From Deltaproteobacteria bacterium (lineage in GTDB: Bacteria; Desulfobacterota; DSM-4660; Desulfatiglandales; HGW-15), in contig JAGVAP010000072.1 in NCBI GenBank assembly GCA_020060215.1, positions 1 to 64,000 of the forward strand: DNA of 64,000 nt, in the 5' to 3' direction. How positions within the stretch are numbered: the first letter of the stretch is position 1; each line of letters starts with the position of its first letter. The notes under the pieces are model-generated. The model did not search any database and was not told the origin of the DNA. It saw only the letters and a program-made list of their open reading frames with translations. This document shows positions 17,674 to 27,025 of the stretch, in pieces. A program made the position numbers and the translations under genes.

Positions 17674-17878
17674 GAAAATTGATGGGTTCGCTTCGCCCTC
17701 CCCGCCGACCCCTGCTGCCCGGGATGAGCGCGCTTCAGCATCCTCCAAAAATCTCAGACAAAAAAGGTACAGGGCCCGTGGTTCGTGTCCTGCAGCTTAT
17801 GGCTCTCCTCCGGACGGGCAATCCACCGCGAGCCACTATCCCCGACAGCTTCCTCCCGCCATGCCTTCATAACCCCCG

Positions 17879-17907
17879 TTGTCCTCAAACTCCATTTTCG
17901 CTATATT
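17879..17907 (+). promoter_or_regulatory. Putative promoter of the small gene and dNTPase
   Basis: TTGTCC (17879-17884) and TATATT (17902-17907) have a 17-base spacer, pointing to transcription from about 17914, 36 bases before the ATG at 17950. Confidence 0.5.
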
Positions 17908-17949
17908 GTCCTGGACGTGAGCGTCTCGGAACCTACGACCCCCGGGGAC

Positions 17950-18189
17950 ATGATGAACGACAAGAAGGAAGAAGACAAGGGAACCGATTCGATTGCCGAA
18001 ATCGCGCAGAATGTGGAAGTCCGGCTGACCGAGAGCCTTCTCCGGTGGCGATACAAGAGGCAGGGCAAGACTCCGCCGGCGGACGATCAGCTGAAGGACC
18101 GCAGCAAGGCGATCACGAATCAGGTCCACGAGATCCTCCTCCGGAGGGGAAAAAACATCTGGAAGGGTTTCAGGTCCGAAAAGGAGTGA
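17950..18189 (+). CDS. Small conserved-looking hypothetical protein
   Basis: A 79-residue, highly charged soluble protein with no signal peptide or membrane segment. It starts MMNDKKEEDKG and has a central amphipathic, basic helix (LLRWRYKRQGK) and an Arg/Lys-rich C-terminus. I do not recognise the family. Support comes from the promoter just upstream, third-position G/C bias like its neighbours, and its place 146 bases ahead of the dNTPase gene on the same strand. An ATG at 17953 is an equal start candidate. Confidence 0.6.
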   Translation: MMNDKKEEDKGTDSIAEIAQNVEVRLTESLLRWRYKRQGKTPPADDQLKDRSKAITNQVHEILLRRGKNIWKGFRSEKE

Positions 18190-18194
18190 GCCCC

Positions 18195-18233
18195 CCGGCC
18201 GCGGAGCCCCGCTTTGCGGGAGCCCCGGGCCGG
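18195..18233. other. GC-rich stem-loop between the small gene and dNTPase
   Basis: CCGGCC (18195-18200) pairs with GGCCGG (18228-18233), and inside it CCCGC pairs with GCGGG around a TTT loop (208-220). There is no T-run, so it is a poor intrinsic terminator; it might be an attenuator or mRNA-stabilising hairpin. Confidence 0.4.
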
Positions 18234-18335
18234 CCCCCAGGGGGTTCCGGATTTCAAGCCATGATCTTCCATCCCGGAGGGGTCCTCCACCAGAGGGACC
18301 AGAGGGGGAGATTTCAAACGGACAAGGGGCGAGGT

Positions 18336-19511
18336 TTGGACGTGCAGAAGCAGGACCTCTTGAGACGGATCAGGGAAAGGCTGGACAGGGCCGAGTCGGA
18401 GCACATGTCCCCCTGGGCGTGTCCGAGCAGGCGGGCGCTCCGGAGGATGCCGGAGGAAAAGGTGGCTTCCGGCCACAGGCAGAACTTTTCCCTGGACGGA
18501 GACCGGATCCTCCATTCCCTTGCATACAGCCGCTACATCGACAAGACCCAGGTCTTCTATCTTATCCGAAACGATCACATCACCCACAGGGTCCTCCATG
18601 TCCAACTCGTCTCGAAGATCGCGAGGACCGTGGGGAGGCTGCTTCGGCTGAACGAGGACCTCATCGAGGCGATCGCCCTGGGCCACGACATCGGCCACAC
18701 GCCCTTTGGACATGACGGGGAGACGTTCCTTTCCGAGATCTCCAGGGCCCATGGACTCGGCGGTTTTTCCCACAACATCCAGGGGGTCCGGTTCCTGGAC
18801 ATGATCGAGAGAAAGGGCAGGGGCTGGAATCTGTCCCTCCAGGTCCTGGACGGGATCCTGTGTCATGACGGAGAAGTGCACGCCCAGGCCCTGCATCCCT
18901 GCCCCGGGAAGGATTTTGCCGCCCTGGAAGAGGAGATGAGAGAGAGGGGAGCGGATCCCCCTGCGGACGGAAAGCCCATGACCATGGAGGGTTGCGTGGT
19001 CAGGATGGCCGACACGATCAGCTATGTCGGAAGGGACATCGAGGACGCCATCCGTCTCGGGCTGATCACCAGGAGCGATCTGCCCCCTGAGTGCAGGACG
19101 CTTCTCGGAGACACCAACGGCACCATTGTCTACACCCTGGTAGAGGATCTCGTCTCCGCCAGTCTGGAGAAGCCCTTCGTCTCCTTTACACCGGATATCT
19201 CCGAGGCATTGAAAAGGCTGAAGGAGTTCAATTACCGGAATATCTATACCCACCCGATGGTCAAGCGGCAGAGTCCCAAGATCAGGCTGATGTTCAGGCT
19301 CCTTTTCGAGAAGTTTCTGACCGACCTGGTGGAAGGGAACGAGGAGTCGGAGATCTACCGCGAGTTCCTCGCGGACATGTCTCCGGGATACCGGGCGAAA
19401 ACCGCGCCGGCAGGCGTGGTGAGAGACTTCATTGCCGGCATGACCGACGAGTTCTTCCTCTCCCAGTGCCACGAGCATCTCATCCCCCAGATGAACACCT
19501 CCATCTTCTGA
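18336..19511 (+). CDS. dGTP triphosphohydrolase-like HD-domain protein
   Basis: A protein of about 391 residues of the Dgt/SAMHD-like dNTPase family, which cleaves dNTPs to deoxynucleosides and triphosphate. The HD metal site is visible as THRVLHVQLV, then the LGHDIGHTPFGHDGE motif, and FSHNIQGVRFL beyond it. The frame is open far upstream, but AAGGGGCGAGG precedes the TTG at 18336 and a GTG at 18342, so one of these is the likely start; an ATG at 18261 is another option. The dNTP preference cannot be read from sequence. Confidence 0.88.
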   Translation: MDVQKQDLLRRIRERLDRAESEHMSPWACPSRRALRRMPEEKVASGHRQNFSLDGDRILHSLAYSRYIDKTQVFYLIRNDHITHRVLHVQLVSKIARTVGRLLRLNEDLIEAIALGHDIGHTPFGHDGETFLSEISRAHGLGGFSHNIQGVRFLDMIERKGRGWNLSLQVLDGILCHDGEVHAQALHPCPGKDFAALEEEMRERGADPPADGKPMTMEGCVVRMADTISYVGRDIEDAIRLGLITRSDLPPECRTLLGDTNGTIVYTLVEDLVSASLEKPFVSFTPDISEALKRLKEFNYRNIYTHPMVKRQSPKIRLMFRLLFEKFLTDLVEGNEESEIYREFLADMSPGYRAKTAPAGVVRDFIAGMTDEFFLSQCHEHLIPQMNTSIF

Positions 19512-19604
19512 TCTGATCCGGCACCCACGCGCGACAGTCTCCGAAGAACGGCGAGGGATTCTCCGTCCGTTGGTGACTTGGTGGCTGATTTCCCTAATTT
19601 TTCG

Positions 19605-19633
19605 TTGACAAGAAGAGACCAAAAAAGTAAAGA
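19605..19633 (+). promoter_or_regulatory. Putative promoter of the ABC transporter operon
   Basis: A perfect TTGACA (19605-19610) is followed after 17 bases by a weak TAAAGA (19628-19633). The weak -10 suggests a need for an activator. It lies 85 bases upstream of the first transporter gene. Confidence 0.45.
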
Positions 19634-19717
19634 CAACCTGTTAGTGCACTTTCCTGCCGATCGATTTCTCTCTCATTCCCACACGCACAAAGGAATTCAC
19701 TGGAGGCACCAGCCCAT

Positions 19718-20539
19718 ATGGTTCACGTCCCTGCGCCCCAGAAGGGCGAAACTATTCTAAGGCTAGAGAATATCCACATGTTCTTTGGCAGGGTTGCCGC
19801 TTTGGCCGGCGTGGATCTCGACGTGAGGAAGGGAGAGATCCATTCGATCATCGGCCCGAACGGCGCAGGCAAGACGGTCATGATGAACTGCATCAACGGG
19901 CTCTATCGGCCCCAGAAGGGTCACATCTATTTCAAAGGCAAGGATATCACGGACCTCAGGCCTCACCAGCGCGCCGAGCTCGGGATCTCGAGGACTTTTC
20001 AGAAGATCGAGCTTTTCGGCGGCATGACCGTCCTGGACAACATCCGGCTGGGGAGACACATCCATCTGAACTCGGGCATCCTGAGCGGGTCCATCTACAT
20101 CGGAAAGACCAAGCGGGAGGAACTGCAATCCAGGAAGTTCATCGAAGAGGAGATCATCGATCTCCTGGAGATCGAAAGCATAAGGAACCAGACCGTCCAT
20201 ATGCTGCCCTACGGTTTGCAGAAACGTGTGGAACTCGGCAGGGCCCTGGCCCTCGAGCCGGAACTGCTGCTCCTCGACGAGCCGCTGGCCGGTTTGAACC
20301 TGGAAGAAGTCGAGGACATGGCGCGATTCATCCTCGACATCAATGAAGAAGAGCGGTGGAAGGTGACATGCATCCTGGTGGAGCACGACATGGGCGTGGT
20401 CATGGACATCTCCCACCGCGTATTCGTCCTCAACTTCGGGAACAAGATCGTGGACGGCACGCCCGGCGAAGTCCAGACCAACCCCGAGGTGATCAAGGCC
20501 TATCTGGGTGAAGAGGACCTCTATGCCACAAGGAGGTAG
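19718..20539 (+). CDS. Branched-chain amino acid-type ABC transporter ATP-binding protein (LivG family)
   Basis: A 273-residue ATPase with Walker A GPNGAGKT, the LivG-style signature LPYGLQKRVELGRAL, Walker B LLLLDEP and the switch histidine in LVEHDMG. It energises the HAAT-type permease encoded downstream. The first gene of an operon ordered ATPase, acyl-CoA ligase, two permeases, binding protein, second ATPase. GGAGG lies 11 bases before the ATG at 19718. Confidence 0.92.
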   Translation: MVHVPAPQKGETILRLENIHMFFGRVAALAGVDLDVRKGEIHSIIGPNGAGKTVMMNCINGLYRPQKGHIYFKGKDITDLRPHQRAELGISRTFQKIELFGGMTVLDNIRLGRHIHLNSGILSGSIYIGKTKREELQSRKFIEEEIIDLLEIESIRNQTVHMLPYGLQKRVELGRALALEPELLLLDEPLAGLNLEEVEDMARFILDINEEERWKVTCILVEHDMGVVMDISHRVFVLNFGNKIVDGTPGEVQTNPEVIKAYLGEEDLYATRR

Positions 20540-20542
20540 GGA

Positions 20543-22522
20543 GTGATTGAGATTACCAAAGACCTCACGATTCCAAAGCTCTTCCTCAGCCAGTGCAGGA
20601 AGTACGGGGAGAGGAAAGTGGCCATGAGGGAGAAGGAGTTCGGGATCTGGCGTCCCTTCACCTGGCAGGACTACTATGAAAATGTGAAGTCCATTTGTCT
20701 CGGGATGGTGAGTCTGGGACTGAAGAAGGGCGACAAGGTGGCCATGATCGGGGACAACCGTCCCGAGGGTCTCTGGGCCGAGATGGCCGCGCTCTGCGCA
20801 GGAGGCGTGGGGGTCTGGCTCTTCCAGGACTGCATGATGGAAGAGGTGAGATACATCATCGATCACTCGGATGCCAAGTTCTTCGTCGGGGAAACCCAGG
20901 AAGAGGTGGACAAGGCCCTCGCCATAAAAGATCAGTGCCCCAACCTGGAGAGGATCGTCTGGGACGACCCCAAGGGGATGAGGAACTACAAGCAGGAGAT
21001 CCTCATCAGCCTGAAGGAACTGCAGCAGCTGGGGAAGGAACTGGACAGGAAAGACCCCGGCCTCTTCGAGAGACTGATCGATGAAGGGCACGGAGACGAC
21101 ATCTGCCTCCTTTTTTACACCTCCGGAACAACGGCCCTGCCCAAGGGCGCCCTGCTGAGCCACTGGAACATGCTGACCATGGGCAGGAATCTCATGTCCG
21201 TGGACCCCTGCTACGACACGGATGACTTTGTCTCCTATCTCCCTTTCGCATGGATCGGCGAACAGATGATGTCCATCTCCTGCGGGCTGCAGGTGGGGTA
21301 CACCTTGAACTTCCCCGAAGAGCCGACCACCGCGAGAGAGGACATCCGCCAGATCGGACCCCACGTCATGTTCGCCCCTCCCCGGCTCTATGAGGGCATG
21401 ACCCGGCAGGTCCAGGTCAAGTACATCGATTCCACCTGGATCAAACGAAAGATCTATGAATTCTCGACCAAGGTGGGGTACAAGGTCGCCAATCTCCGCT
21501 TCGAGAAAAAGCCCGTCCCGATCACCTGGAGGTTCCTCAACTGGGTTGCCTACATCGGCATGCAGAAGAAGCTCAAGGACCACCTCGGCATGTCCCGCCT
21601 TCGCCATGCCTATACCGGAGGGGCCGCCATGGGTCCCGACCATTTCCGCTTTTTCCACGCCCTCGGCGTCAACCTGAAGCAGATCTACGGCCAGACGGAG
21701 ATCGCGGGCATCTCCATCGTCCACAGGGACGGGGATGTGAAGTTCGACACCGTCGGCACACCGATCCCGGAGACCGAGGTGAAGATCACGGAAGACGGAG
21801 AAATCCTCTCCAGGAGCCCCTCCGTCTTTCTGGGATACTACAAGAACGACGAAGCGACCCGGAAGACCCTGGTGGACGGATGGCTCTATTCGGGGGACAA
21901 AGGGTTCATCGACGAAGACGGGCACCTGGTCGTCTTCGACCGCTCCAAGGATGTCATGACCCTGAGCGACGGGAGACCTTTCTCACCGCAGTACCTGGAG
22001 ACCCGGCTCAAATTCAGCCCCTTCATCCAGGAAGCCTGGGTCATCGGCGACAAGAAGCCCTTTGTCACGGCGGTCATGTGCATCGACTACTCGGTGGCCG
22101 GGAAATGGGCCGATGAGAGGAAGGTCAACTACACCAGCTACCAGGAGCTCTCTCAGAAGCCCGAGATCTATGAACTGGTCCAGAAGCAGATCCAGGAGGC
22201 GAACAAGGACCTTCCCGGTCCAGCCAAGATTCACCGTTTCGTAAACCTCTACAAGGTCTTCGACGCAGACGACGAGGAATTGACCCGGACGAGCAAACTG
22301 AAGAGGGCTTTCGTGGAGAATCGTTACAAGGCGATCGTGGACGCCCTCTACTCGGATGCCGAGGCGGTCCACATGGACACGACCATCACGTACGAAGACG
22401 GCCGGGAGCAGCGGATCAAGACCGATCTGCGTATCATGGATATCCGAGTGGGTATTCAACCGGAACCGGTCCCGGATGCCCGCCCTCGGCGGGCGGTCGC
22501 CGGCAAGGTTGTGCGAAGCTGA
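20543..22522 (+). CDS. AMP-forming acyl-CoA ligase embedded in the transporter operon
   Basis: A 659-residue adenylate-forming enzyme with the P-loop-like FYTSGTTALPKG near residues 191-202, the IYGQTE adenine-binding motif and YSGDKGFIDEDG followed by DRSKD. The length and layout resemble long-chain fatty acyl-CoA synthetases rather than 500-residue benzoate ligases. It would activate a carboxylic acid with ATP and CoA. It begins three bases after the ATPase stop, behind AAGGAGG with a GTG start, so it is tightly coupled. Inference: it activates the imported substrate. Confidence 0.88.
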   Translation: MIEITKDLTIPKLFLSQCRKYGERKVAMREKEFGIWRPFTWQDYYENVKSICLGMVSLGLKKGDKVAMIGDNRPEGLWAEMAALCAGGVGVWLFQDCMMEEVRYIIDHSDAKFFVGETQEEVDKALAIKDQCPNLERIVWDDPKGMRNYKQEILISLKELQQLGKELDRKDPGLFERLIDEGHGDDICLLFYTSGTTALPKGALLSHWNMLTMGRNLMSVDPCYDTDDFVSYLPFAWIGEQMMSISCGLQVGYTLNFPEEPTTAREDIRQIGPHVMFAPPRLYEGMTRQVQVKYIDSTWIKRKIYEFSTKVGYKVANLRFEKKPVPITWRFLNWVAYIGMQKKLKDHLGMSRLRHAYTGGAAMGPDHFRFFHALGVNLKQIYGQTEIAGISIVHRDGDVKFDTVGTPIPETEVKITEDGEILSRSPSVFLGYYKNDEATRKTLVDGWLYSGDKGFIDEDGHLVVFDRSKDVMTLSDGRPFSPQYLETRLKFSPFIQEAWVIGDKKPFVTAVMCIDYSVAGKWADERKVNYTSYQELSQKPEIYELVQKQIQEANKDLPGPAKIHRFVNLYKVFDADDEELTRTSKLKRAFVENRYKAIVDALYSDAEAVHMDTTITYEDGREQRIKTDLRIMDIRVGIQPEPVPDARPRRAVAGKVVRS

Positions 22523-22539
22523 TGGGGGGAGACGAATAG

Positions 22540-23424
22540 ATGGAACTCTTCTTGATGACGGTCATCACCGGGATCCTGGTAGGGGGGATCTATGCCCTGG
22601 TAGCCCTCGGCTGGGTCCTCATTTACAAGTGCTCCGGCGTGCTCAACCTGGCCATGGGGGAGCTCACCCTGATCGGCGCATATGTGGCCCTGACCTTCTA
22701 TCAGATGGGCATACCGTTCATCCTGAGCGTCGTTTGCACGCTGGCGGTCGGGATCGTCCTCGGATACCTCACAGAGAGGATCTTCCTCGACAAGCTGATC
22801 GGCGAGCCGATCCTTTCCGTCATCATGGTGACCGTGGGCCTTTCGTTCTTCTTCAAAGGCCTCGTGGAATTTGTCTGGGGGACGGATACGAGGGTGTTCG
22901 ATCCCCCTGTTTTCTCCATCCAGCCCATCGCCATCGGCTACCTCAAGGTATCCCCTGTTTATCTCTGGTCGTTCATCCTCTCCATCGTTCTCCTGATCAT
23001 CTTTGTCTGCTTTTTCAAATACACCCGCTGGGGTCTTTCCATGCAGGCCACGGCTGACGACGAAACCGCCGCCCTGTCCCTGGGCGTGAGCGCGCGGTTC
23101 GTATACGCCGCCGCGTGGGCGATCGCCTTCATGAGCGCAGGCGTGGGCGGTGCGCTTCTGGGAAACATCAACGGGATGAACATCTCCATCGGCTACCTCG
23201 GCCTTCTCGTCTTACCGGCCGTAGTCCTTGGTGGCCTCAACTCCGTGCCGGGGGCGATTGTCGGGGGCATTATCATCGGGGTGCTCCAGAACCTCTCGGG
23301 CACCTATCTGGACCAGTATTTCCCCGGCGGGGTCAAGGAGATCGTTCCTTTTGCGTTCATGGCGGTGTTCCTGCTCTTCAAGCCGTACGGCCTGTGGGGG
23401 TGGGAGCGGATCGAACGGGTGTGA
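22540..23424 (+). CDS. ABC transporter permease, LivH family
   Basis: A 294-residue inner-membrane permease with about eight hydrophobic segments. It opens with GILVGGIYALVALGWVLIYK and NLAMGELTLIGAY, both typical of LivH-type permeases, and ends with the conserved GGLNSVPGAIVGGIIIGV block. It forms the channel with the LivM-type subunit. It lies 17 bases downstream of the ligase gene. Confidence 0.93.
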   Translation: MELFLMTVITGILVGGIYALVALGWVLIYKCSGVLNLAMGELTLIGAYVALTFYQMGIPFILSVVCTLAVGIVLGYLTERIFLDKLIGEPILSVIMVTVGLSFFFKGLVEFVWGTDTRVFDPPVFSIQPIAIGYLKVSPVYLWSFILSIVLLIIFVCFFKYTRWGLSMQATADDETAALSLGVSARFVYAAAWAIAFMSAGVGGALLGNINGMNISIGYLGLLVLPAVVLGGLNSVPGAIVGGIIIGVLQNLSGTYLDQYFPGGVKEIVPFAFMAVFLLFKPYGLWGWERIERV

Positions 23425-23568
23425 CGGCAGATGGAATAAGGGAATAATGGAATGATGGAGCGTCGGGTCCAAGATTGACCCGCCCTTGGAGACTCATCTT
23501 TCCGACATTCCACCATTCCATGATTCCAATGGGCGAAGTTCTAATTCCCGAGCTATTAAGGAGTTCTT
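23425..23568. repeat. GGAATNATGGAA-type inverted repeats between the permease genes
   Basis: GGAATAATGGAATGATGGAG near 23440-23460 is mirrored by CATTCCACCATTCCATGATTCC-like sequence near 23505-23528. It looks like a dispersed intergenic repeat that inserted within the operon; it may form a hairpin in the mRNA. Confidence 0.5.
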
Positions 23569-24669
23569 ATGTCCAGCGTCTGGTTGCCTTGTGGGGACTA
23601 CCATCAGAGCTACGCCGAGGATCAGAGGTGGTGGCAGACTTCCTTTATCCAGGGGAAGATGATCCTTCTCCTCCTGATCCTCTTCGTGGGGATCCCCGTT
23701 CTCCTGCCTAACTACTGGATAAGCGTGGCCACCATGGTGGGCTACACCGCCATGGGTGCGCTGGGCGTACAGCTTCTCATAGGATATACGGGGCTCGTCA
23801 CCCTCGGACATGCGGCATTCATCGCCGTCGGCGCCTATACCAGCACCCTGATGGTCCTTCAGGTGCCCTGGCCCGACTTCATCCTGAGATTCGGCCTGGC
23901 CTACCCGATCAGCATCGTCTTCGCAGCCGTCGTGGCCGGGATCTGGTGTGTCCTGTTCGGCCTTCCTTCCGCCAAGGTGAAGGGTTTTTATCTCATCCTC
24001 ACCACCATGGCCGCCCAGTTCATCACCGTCGATTTCATCCTCACCCAGTATGTCAGCCAGATCGGCGGCAGGGGTCAGGCCTTCTCCCTTCCGCCGGGCA
24101 CGATCAAGATCGGCCCCTGGGACATTGATTCGGAAGTCAAGATCTATTATCTGATGGCGACCCTGATTACCCTGATCGTGGCCGCCATGTCCAACCTCCT
24201 TCGTTCCAGGGCCGGCCGCGCATGGGTCGCGATCCGGGACAACGATATCGCCGCAGAGGCACTGGGGATCAATATCATCAAGTACAAGCTCCTCGCCTTC
24301 TTCGTGGCCGGGGCATTCGCGGGCATTACCGGCGCCTTTTGGGTCAGCAACACGGCCGCCCTCAGCCCCGAGCATTTTCCCTGGTTCTGGTCCCTCTGGC
24401 TGGTCGGGGTCATCCTGATCGGGGGCGCAGGCTCCATTCACGGCGCGATCTTCGGCTCCATGTTCATGGTCCTGGTCATGGAAGGGCTTCAGTGGGCGGT
24501 TATTCCGCTCTCCGAATATTATCCCAAGCTTCTCATCGATTTTGCCTTCATCAAAGATGCGGCCTTCGGCCTGGCCATTTGCGCCTTTCTGATCTACGAG
24601 CCCAACGGGATTGCCTATCGGTGGTGGCAGATCAAGAATTACTTCAACCTGTGGCCTTTTTCGTATTAA
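23569..24669 (+). CDS. ABC transporter permease, LivM family
   Basis: A 366-residue permease. A soluble N-terminus of about 30 residues precedes roughly ten hydrophobic segments. GYTGLVTLGHAAFIAVGAY and, later, VAGAFAGITGAFW with GGAGSIHGAIFGS are the hallmark LivM blocks. GGAG lies before the ATG at 23569. The second membrane subunit of the transporter. Confidence 0.93.
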   Translation: MSSVWLPCGDYHQSYAEDQRWWQTSFIQGKMILLLLILFVGIPVLLPNYWISVATMVGYTAMGALGVQLLIGYTGLVTLGHAAFIAVGAYTSTLMVLQVPWPDFILRFGLAYPISIVFAAVVAGIWCVLFGLPSAKVKGFYLILTTMAAQFITVDFILTQYVSQIGGRGQAFSLPPGTIKIGPWDIDSEVKIYYLMATLITLIVAAMSNLLRSRAGRAWVAIRDNDIAAEALGINIIKYKLLAFFVAGAFAGITGAFWVSNTAALSPEHFPWFWSLWLVGVILIGGAGSIHGAIFGSMFMVLVMEGLQWAVIPLSEYYPKLLIDFAFIKDAAFGLAICAFLIYEPNGIAYRWWQIKNYFNLWPFSY

Positions 24670-24682
24670 GGAGGTTTCAAGG

Positions 24683-24765
24683 TTCAGGGTCCAGGGTCCA
24701 GGGTCGAGAAGAAAGGTCACGCAGACCGGCGGAGCCGCAGGGACCGGGGACCTGAGGACCTGTCG
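24683..24765 (+). repeat. GGTCCAGGGTC-type repeats before the binding-protein gene
   Basis: Tandem GGGTCCA units (24689-24704) are followed by CCTGAGGACCTG. This is the same repeat class seen near 13660 and 14650. It separates livM from the leader ORF. Confidence 0.4.
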
Positions 24766-24790
24766 ACCCATAAATCCGAAAGGAGGTGAG

Positions 24791-24859
24791 ATGCCGTCGC
24801 TATTGACCTTGTCCCAGCGGTTCAACATCTTCTCGAATTTCAAAGGGGGAAAAAAATGA
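24791..24859 (+). CDS. 22-residue leader ORF translationally coupled to the binding protein
   Basis: A very short frame begins at an ATG preceded by a perfect AAGGAGGTGAG and encodes 22 residues starting MPSLLTLSQRF and ending FKGGKK. Its stop codon overlaps the ATG of the binding-protein gene (ATGA at 24856-24859). The coding end doubles as the binding protein's own ribosome site (AAAGGGGGAAAAAA). This arrangement is seen directly in the sequence. Inference: translation of the small ORF boosts or tunes expression of the periplasmic component, which is usually needed in excess. Confidence 0.55.
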   Translation: MPSLLTLSQRFNIFSNFKGGKK

Positions 24860-26100
24860 AAAAATCAGGTTTTGCAAGGGTGTTTTTGCCGGCTCTGGCA
24901 TTGCTTTTGTCGGCCGGATTCCTCACCGTGGCGGCAGCCCAGGAGATCAAGATCGGCGGCATCATGGATACTACCGGGGCGACGTCGGACGTAGGGAAGG
25001 ACTACGCGATCGGGATGGAGGAGGCGTTCAAGTACATCAATGAGCAGGGCGGCGTGAACGGCAAGAAGATCAAGTACACCTGGTTCGACTACGGGTACCG
25101 CATTCCCGAGGCGATTACGAAGTACAACCTCCTGAAGAGACTCGGGGTGGTCGCGATCATGGGATGGGGAACAGGCGATACCGAGGCCCTCTCGCCCACG
25201 GTGAACAAGGACAAGATCCCCTATGTCTCCGCCTCCTATTCGGCCCATCTGACCGACCCCAAGAAAACGCCTTACAACCTCTTTTTCTCCTCGGACTACT
25301 CCACCAACGCAAGGGCGTGCCTCACCGCCTGGTTTGACAAGAAGTGGCCCAAGAAGGAGGGGTTTGGAAAAAGGAAACCGAGGCTCGCATGCGCCTACAT
25401 GTTCGCATCTCCCTACTCCAGCGCCCCCATCAAGGCGATCAAGGATCATGCAGCCCTCCTGGGCTTCGAGATCGGGGACGATCAGGACGTCTCCCTCTTT
25501 GCGCTCGATACGAAAAGTCAGGTGATGGCCTTGAAGAAATTCGAGCCCGACGTAATCTGGCACGGCAATACGACCATGTCCGTATCCGCGACCATGAGGG
25601 ATGCCTTTGCCCTTGGACTCAAGGCGGATCACATCATCAACAACTGGGGCATCGACGAGAACCTTCCCAGGCTGGCAGGAGAGGCGGCCGAAGGGGCGAT
25701 GGGCGCCACGCCCTGCGCGTTCTTCAACCAGAATGTGAAGAACATGGAGATCGTCGTCGCCTCCGCCAAGAAATACAGCCCTGCAACGCCCCAGGAGAAG
25801 AGACTGATCCGGACCGTTCAGGCCTGGGGGGACGCCCTGGTCCTCTGGGAGGCCATGAAGAGGGCCGACAAGGCAGGCGCCCTGACCGGTCCCGGTATCA
25901 TGCAGAAGGGTTTTGAGAGCCTGAACAACTTCGAGATCGGACTGGGGGCCTCACCCGTCACATACACCTCCACCGATCACCGGCCGACGACGAGCTGCCT
26001 GGTACAGGAGTGGAAAGGCGGGAAGTTCCAGGAGGTCGACCGGGTGGACCTGAAGAAGCGATGGCCGGAAAAATGGGAAAAGGCATGGCTGGGCTGGTAG
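24856..26100 (+). CDS. Periplasmic substrate-binding protein, LivK-like
   Basis: A 414-residue type I periplasmic binding protein. It has an n-h-c signal peptide (residues 1-28, cleavage after AAA-Q or nearby), then EIKIGGIMDTTGATSDVGKDYAIG, typical of the HAAT family. It delivers a small ligand to the LivHM-type permease. Members of this family bind branched-chain amino acids, amides or aromatic acids; the ligand cannot be told here. The embedded acyl-CoA ligase and the benzoyl-CoA genes elsewhere in the window make a carboxylic or aromatic acid plausible. Confidence 0.92.
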   Translation: MKKSGFARVFLPALALLLSAGFLTVAAAQEIKIGGIMDTTGATSDVGKDYAIGMEEAFKYINEQGGVNGKKIKYTWFDYGYRIPEAITKYNLLKRLGVVAIMGWGTGDTEALSPTVNKDKIPYVSASYSAHLTDPKKTPYNLFFSSDYSTNARACLTAWFDKKWPKKEGFGKRKPRLACAYMFASPYSSAPIKAIKDHAALLGFEIGDDQDVSLFALDTKSQVMALKKFEPDVIWHGNTTMSVSATMRDAFALGLKADHIINNWGIDENLPRLAGEAAEGAMGATPCAFFNQNVKNMEIVVASAKKYSPATPQEKRLIRTVQAWGDALVLWEAMKRADKAGALTGPGIMQKGFESLNNFEIGLGASPVTYTSTDHRPTTSCLVQEWKGGKFQEVDRVDLKKRWPEKWEKAWLGW

Positions 26101-26147
26101 CCGTTCTCCCATTGCGTGAACCGCATCTCTGATCGGGAAGCGATTTC

Positions 26148-26972
26148 ATGGAGGTTCAATCCTTGGCAGCCGCAGAACCCATACTCAAGATCAACAATAT
26201 TGAGGTGAAGTACCACGAGGTCATCCTTGTGCTGAAGGGGGTTTCCATCGAGGTGCCCAGAGGGGGCATTGTGGCCCTTCTCGGGGCCAACGGTGCCGGC
26301 AAGAGCACCACCCTGAAGGCGATCTCCGGCCTGCTGGGGACGGAGGACGGCGAGGTGACGGACGGGGCCATCGAGTATGAGGGCCGTCGTATTCACCACG
26401 AGCGCGCCGCTTATATCGCCAGACTCGGGATCGTGCAGGTGATCGAGGGCAGGAGGGTCTTCGAACACCTCACCGTCGAAGAAAACCTCAAGGTAGGCGC
26501 ACACCTCCGGAAGACCGGCTCGGTAAAGGAAAAGCTCGAGCTGGTCTACCACTATTTCCCAAGGCTTCGGGAGAAGCGCAACGAGGTTGCGGGATTCGTG
26601 AGCGGAGGGGAGCAGCAGATGACGGTCGTGGGAAGGGCGCTGATGACCGAGCCGAAACTGGTGCTCCTGGATGAACCCTCCATGGGACTCGCACCCAAGC
26701 TGATCCATGAGATCTTCAGGATCATCACCCAGCTCAACAAGGAGGAGCGCATCTCCATCCTCCTGGTGGAGCAGAATGCCAAGCTGGCGCTGAGTGTGGC
26801 CCCCCATGCCTACGTCATGGAGACCGGCCGCATCGTCATGGATGACAGCTCGGAAAAGCTGATGCAGAACGAGGATATCAAGGACTTTTATCTCGGCCTG
26901 ACCGACAAGGGCGGGAAGAAGAGCTTTCGAGACGTGAAACACTACAAGCGCAGGAAGCGGTGGCTTGCCTGA
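26148..26972 (+). CDS. ABC transporter ATP-binding protein, LivF family
   Basis: A 274-residue ATPase with Walker A GANGAGKST, the signature VSGGEQQM and Walker B VLLDEPSMGLAP, all typical of LivF. It pairs with the LivG-type subunit at the start of the operon. The C-terminus carries an extra basic tail (KHYKRRKRWLA). It follows the binding protein after 47 bases. Confidence 0.93.
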   Translation: MEVQSLAAAEPILKINNIEVKYHEVILVLKGVSIEVPRGGIVALLGANGAGKSTTLKAISGLLGTEDGEVTDGAIEYEGRRIHHERAAYIARLGIVQVIEGRRVFEHLTVEENLKVGAHLRKTGSVKEKLELVYHYFPRLREKRNEVAGFVSGGEQQMTVVGRALMTEPKLVLLDEPSMGLAPKLIHEIFRIITQLNKEERISILLVEQNAKLALSVAPHAYVMETGRIVMDDSSEKLMQNEDIKDFYLGLTDKGGKKSFRDVKHYKRRKRWLA

Positions 26973-27025
26973 GAAGGCTGCGGTTGTAGACAACAATGGA
27001 TTCGTTCTCAAAAAGGGAGGTCAAA

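Noticed and set aside
19763..21925. 720-codon open frame on the minus strand opposite the transporter ATPase and ligase
   Set aside because: It crosses two solid genes in antisense and has low-complexity composition; the plus-strand genes have clear motifs.
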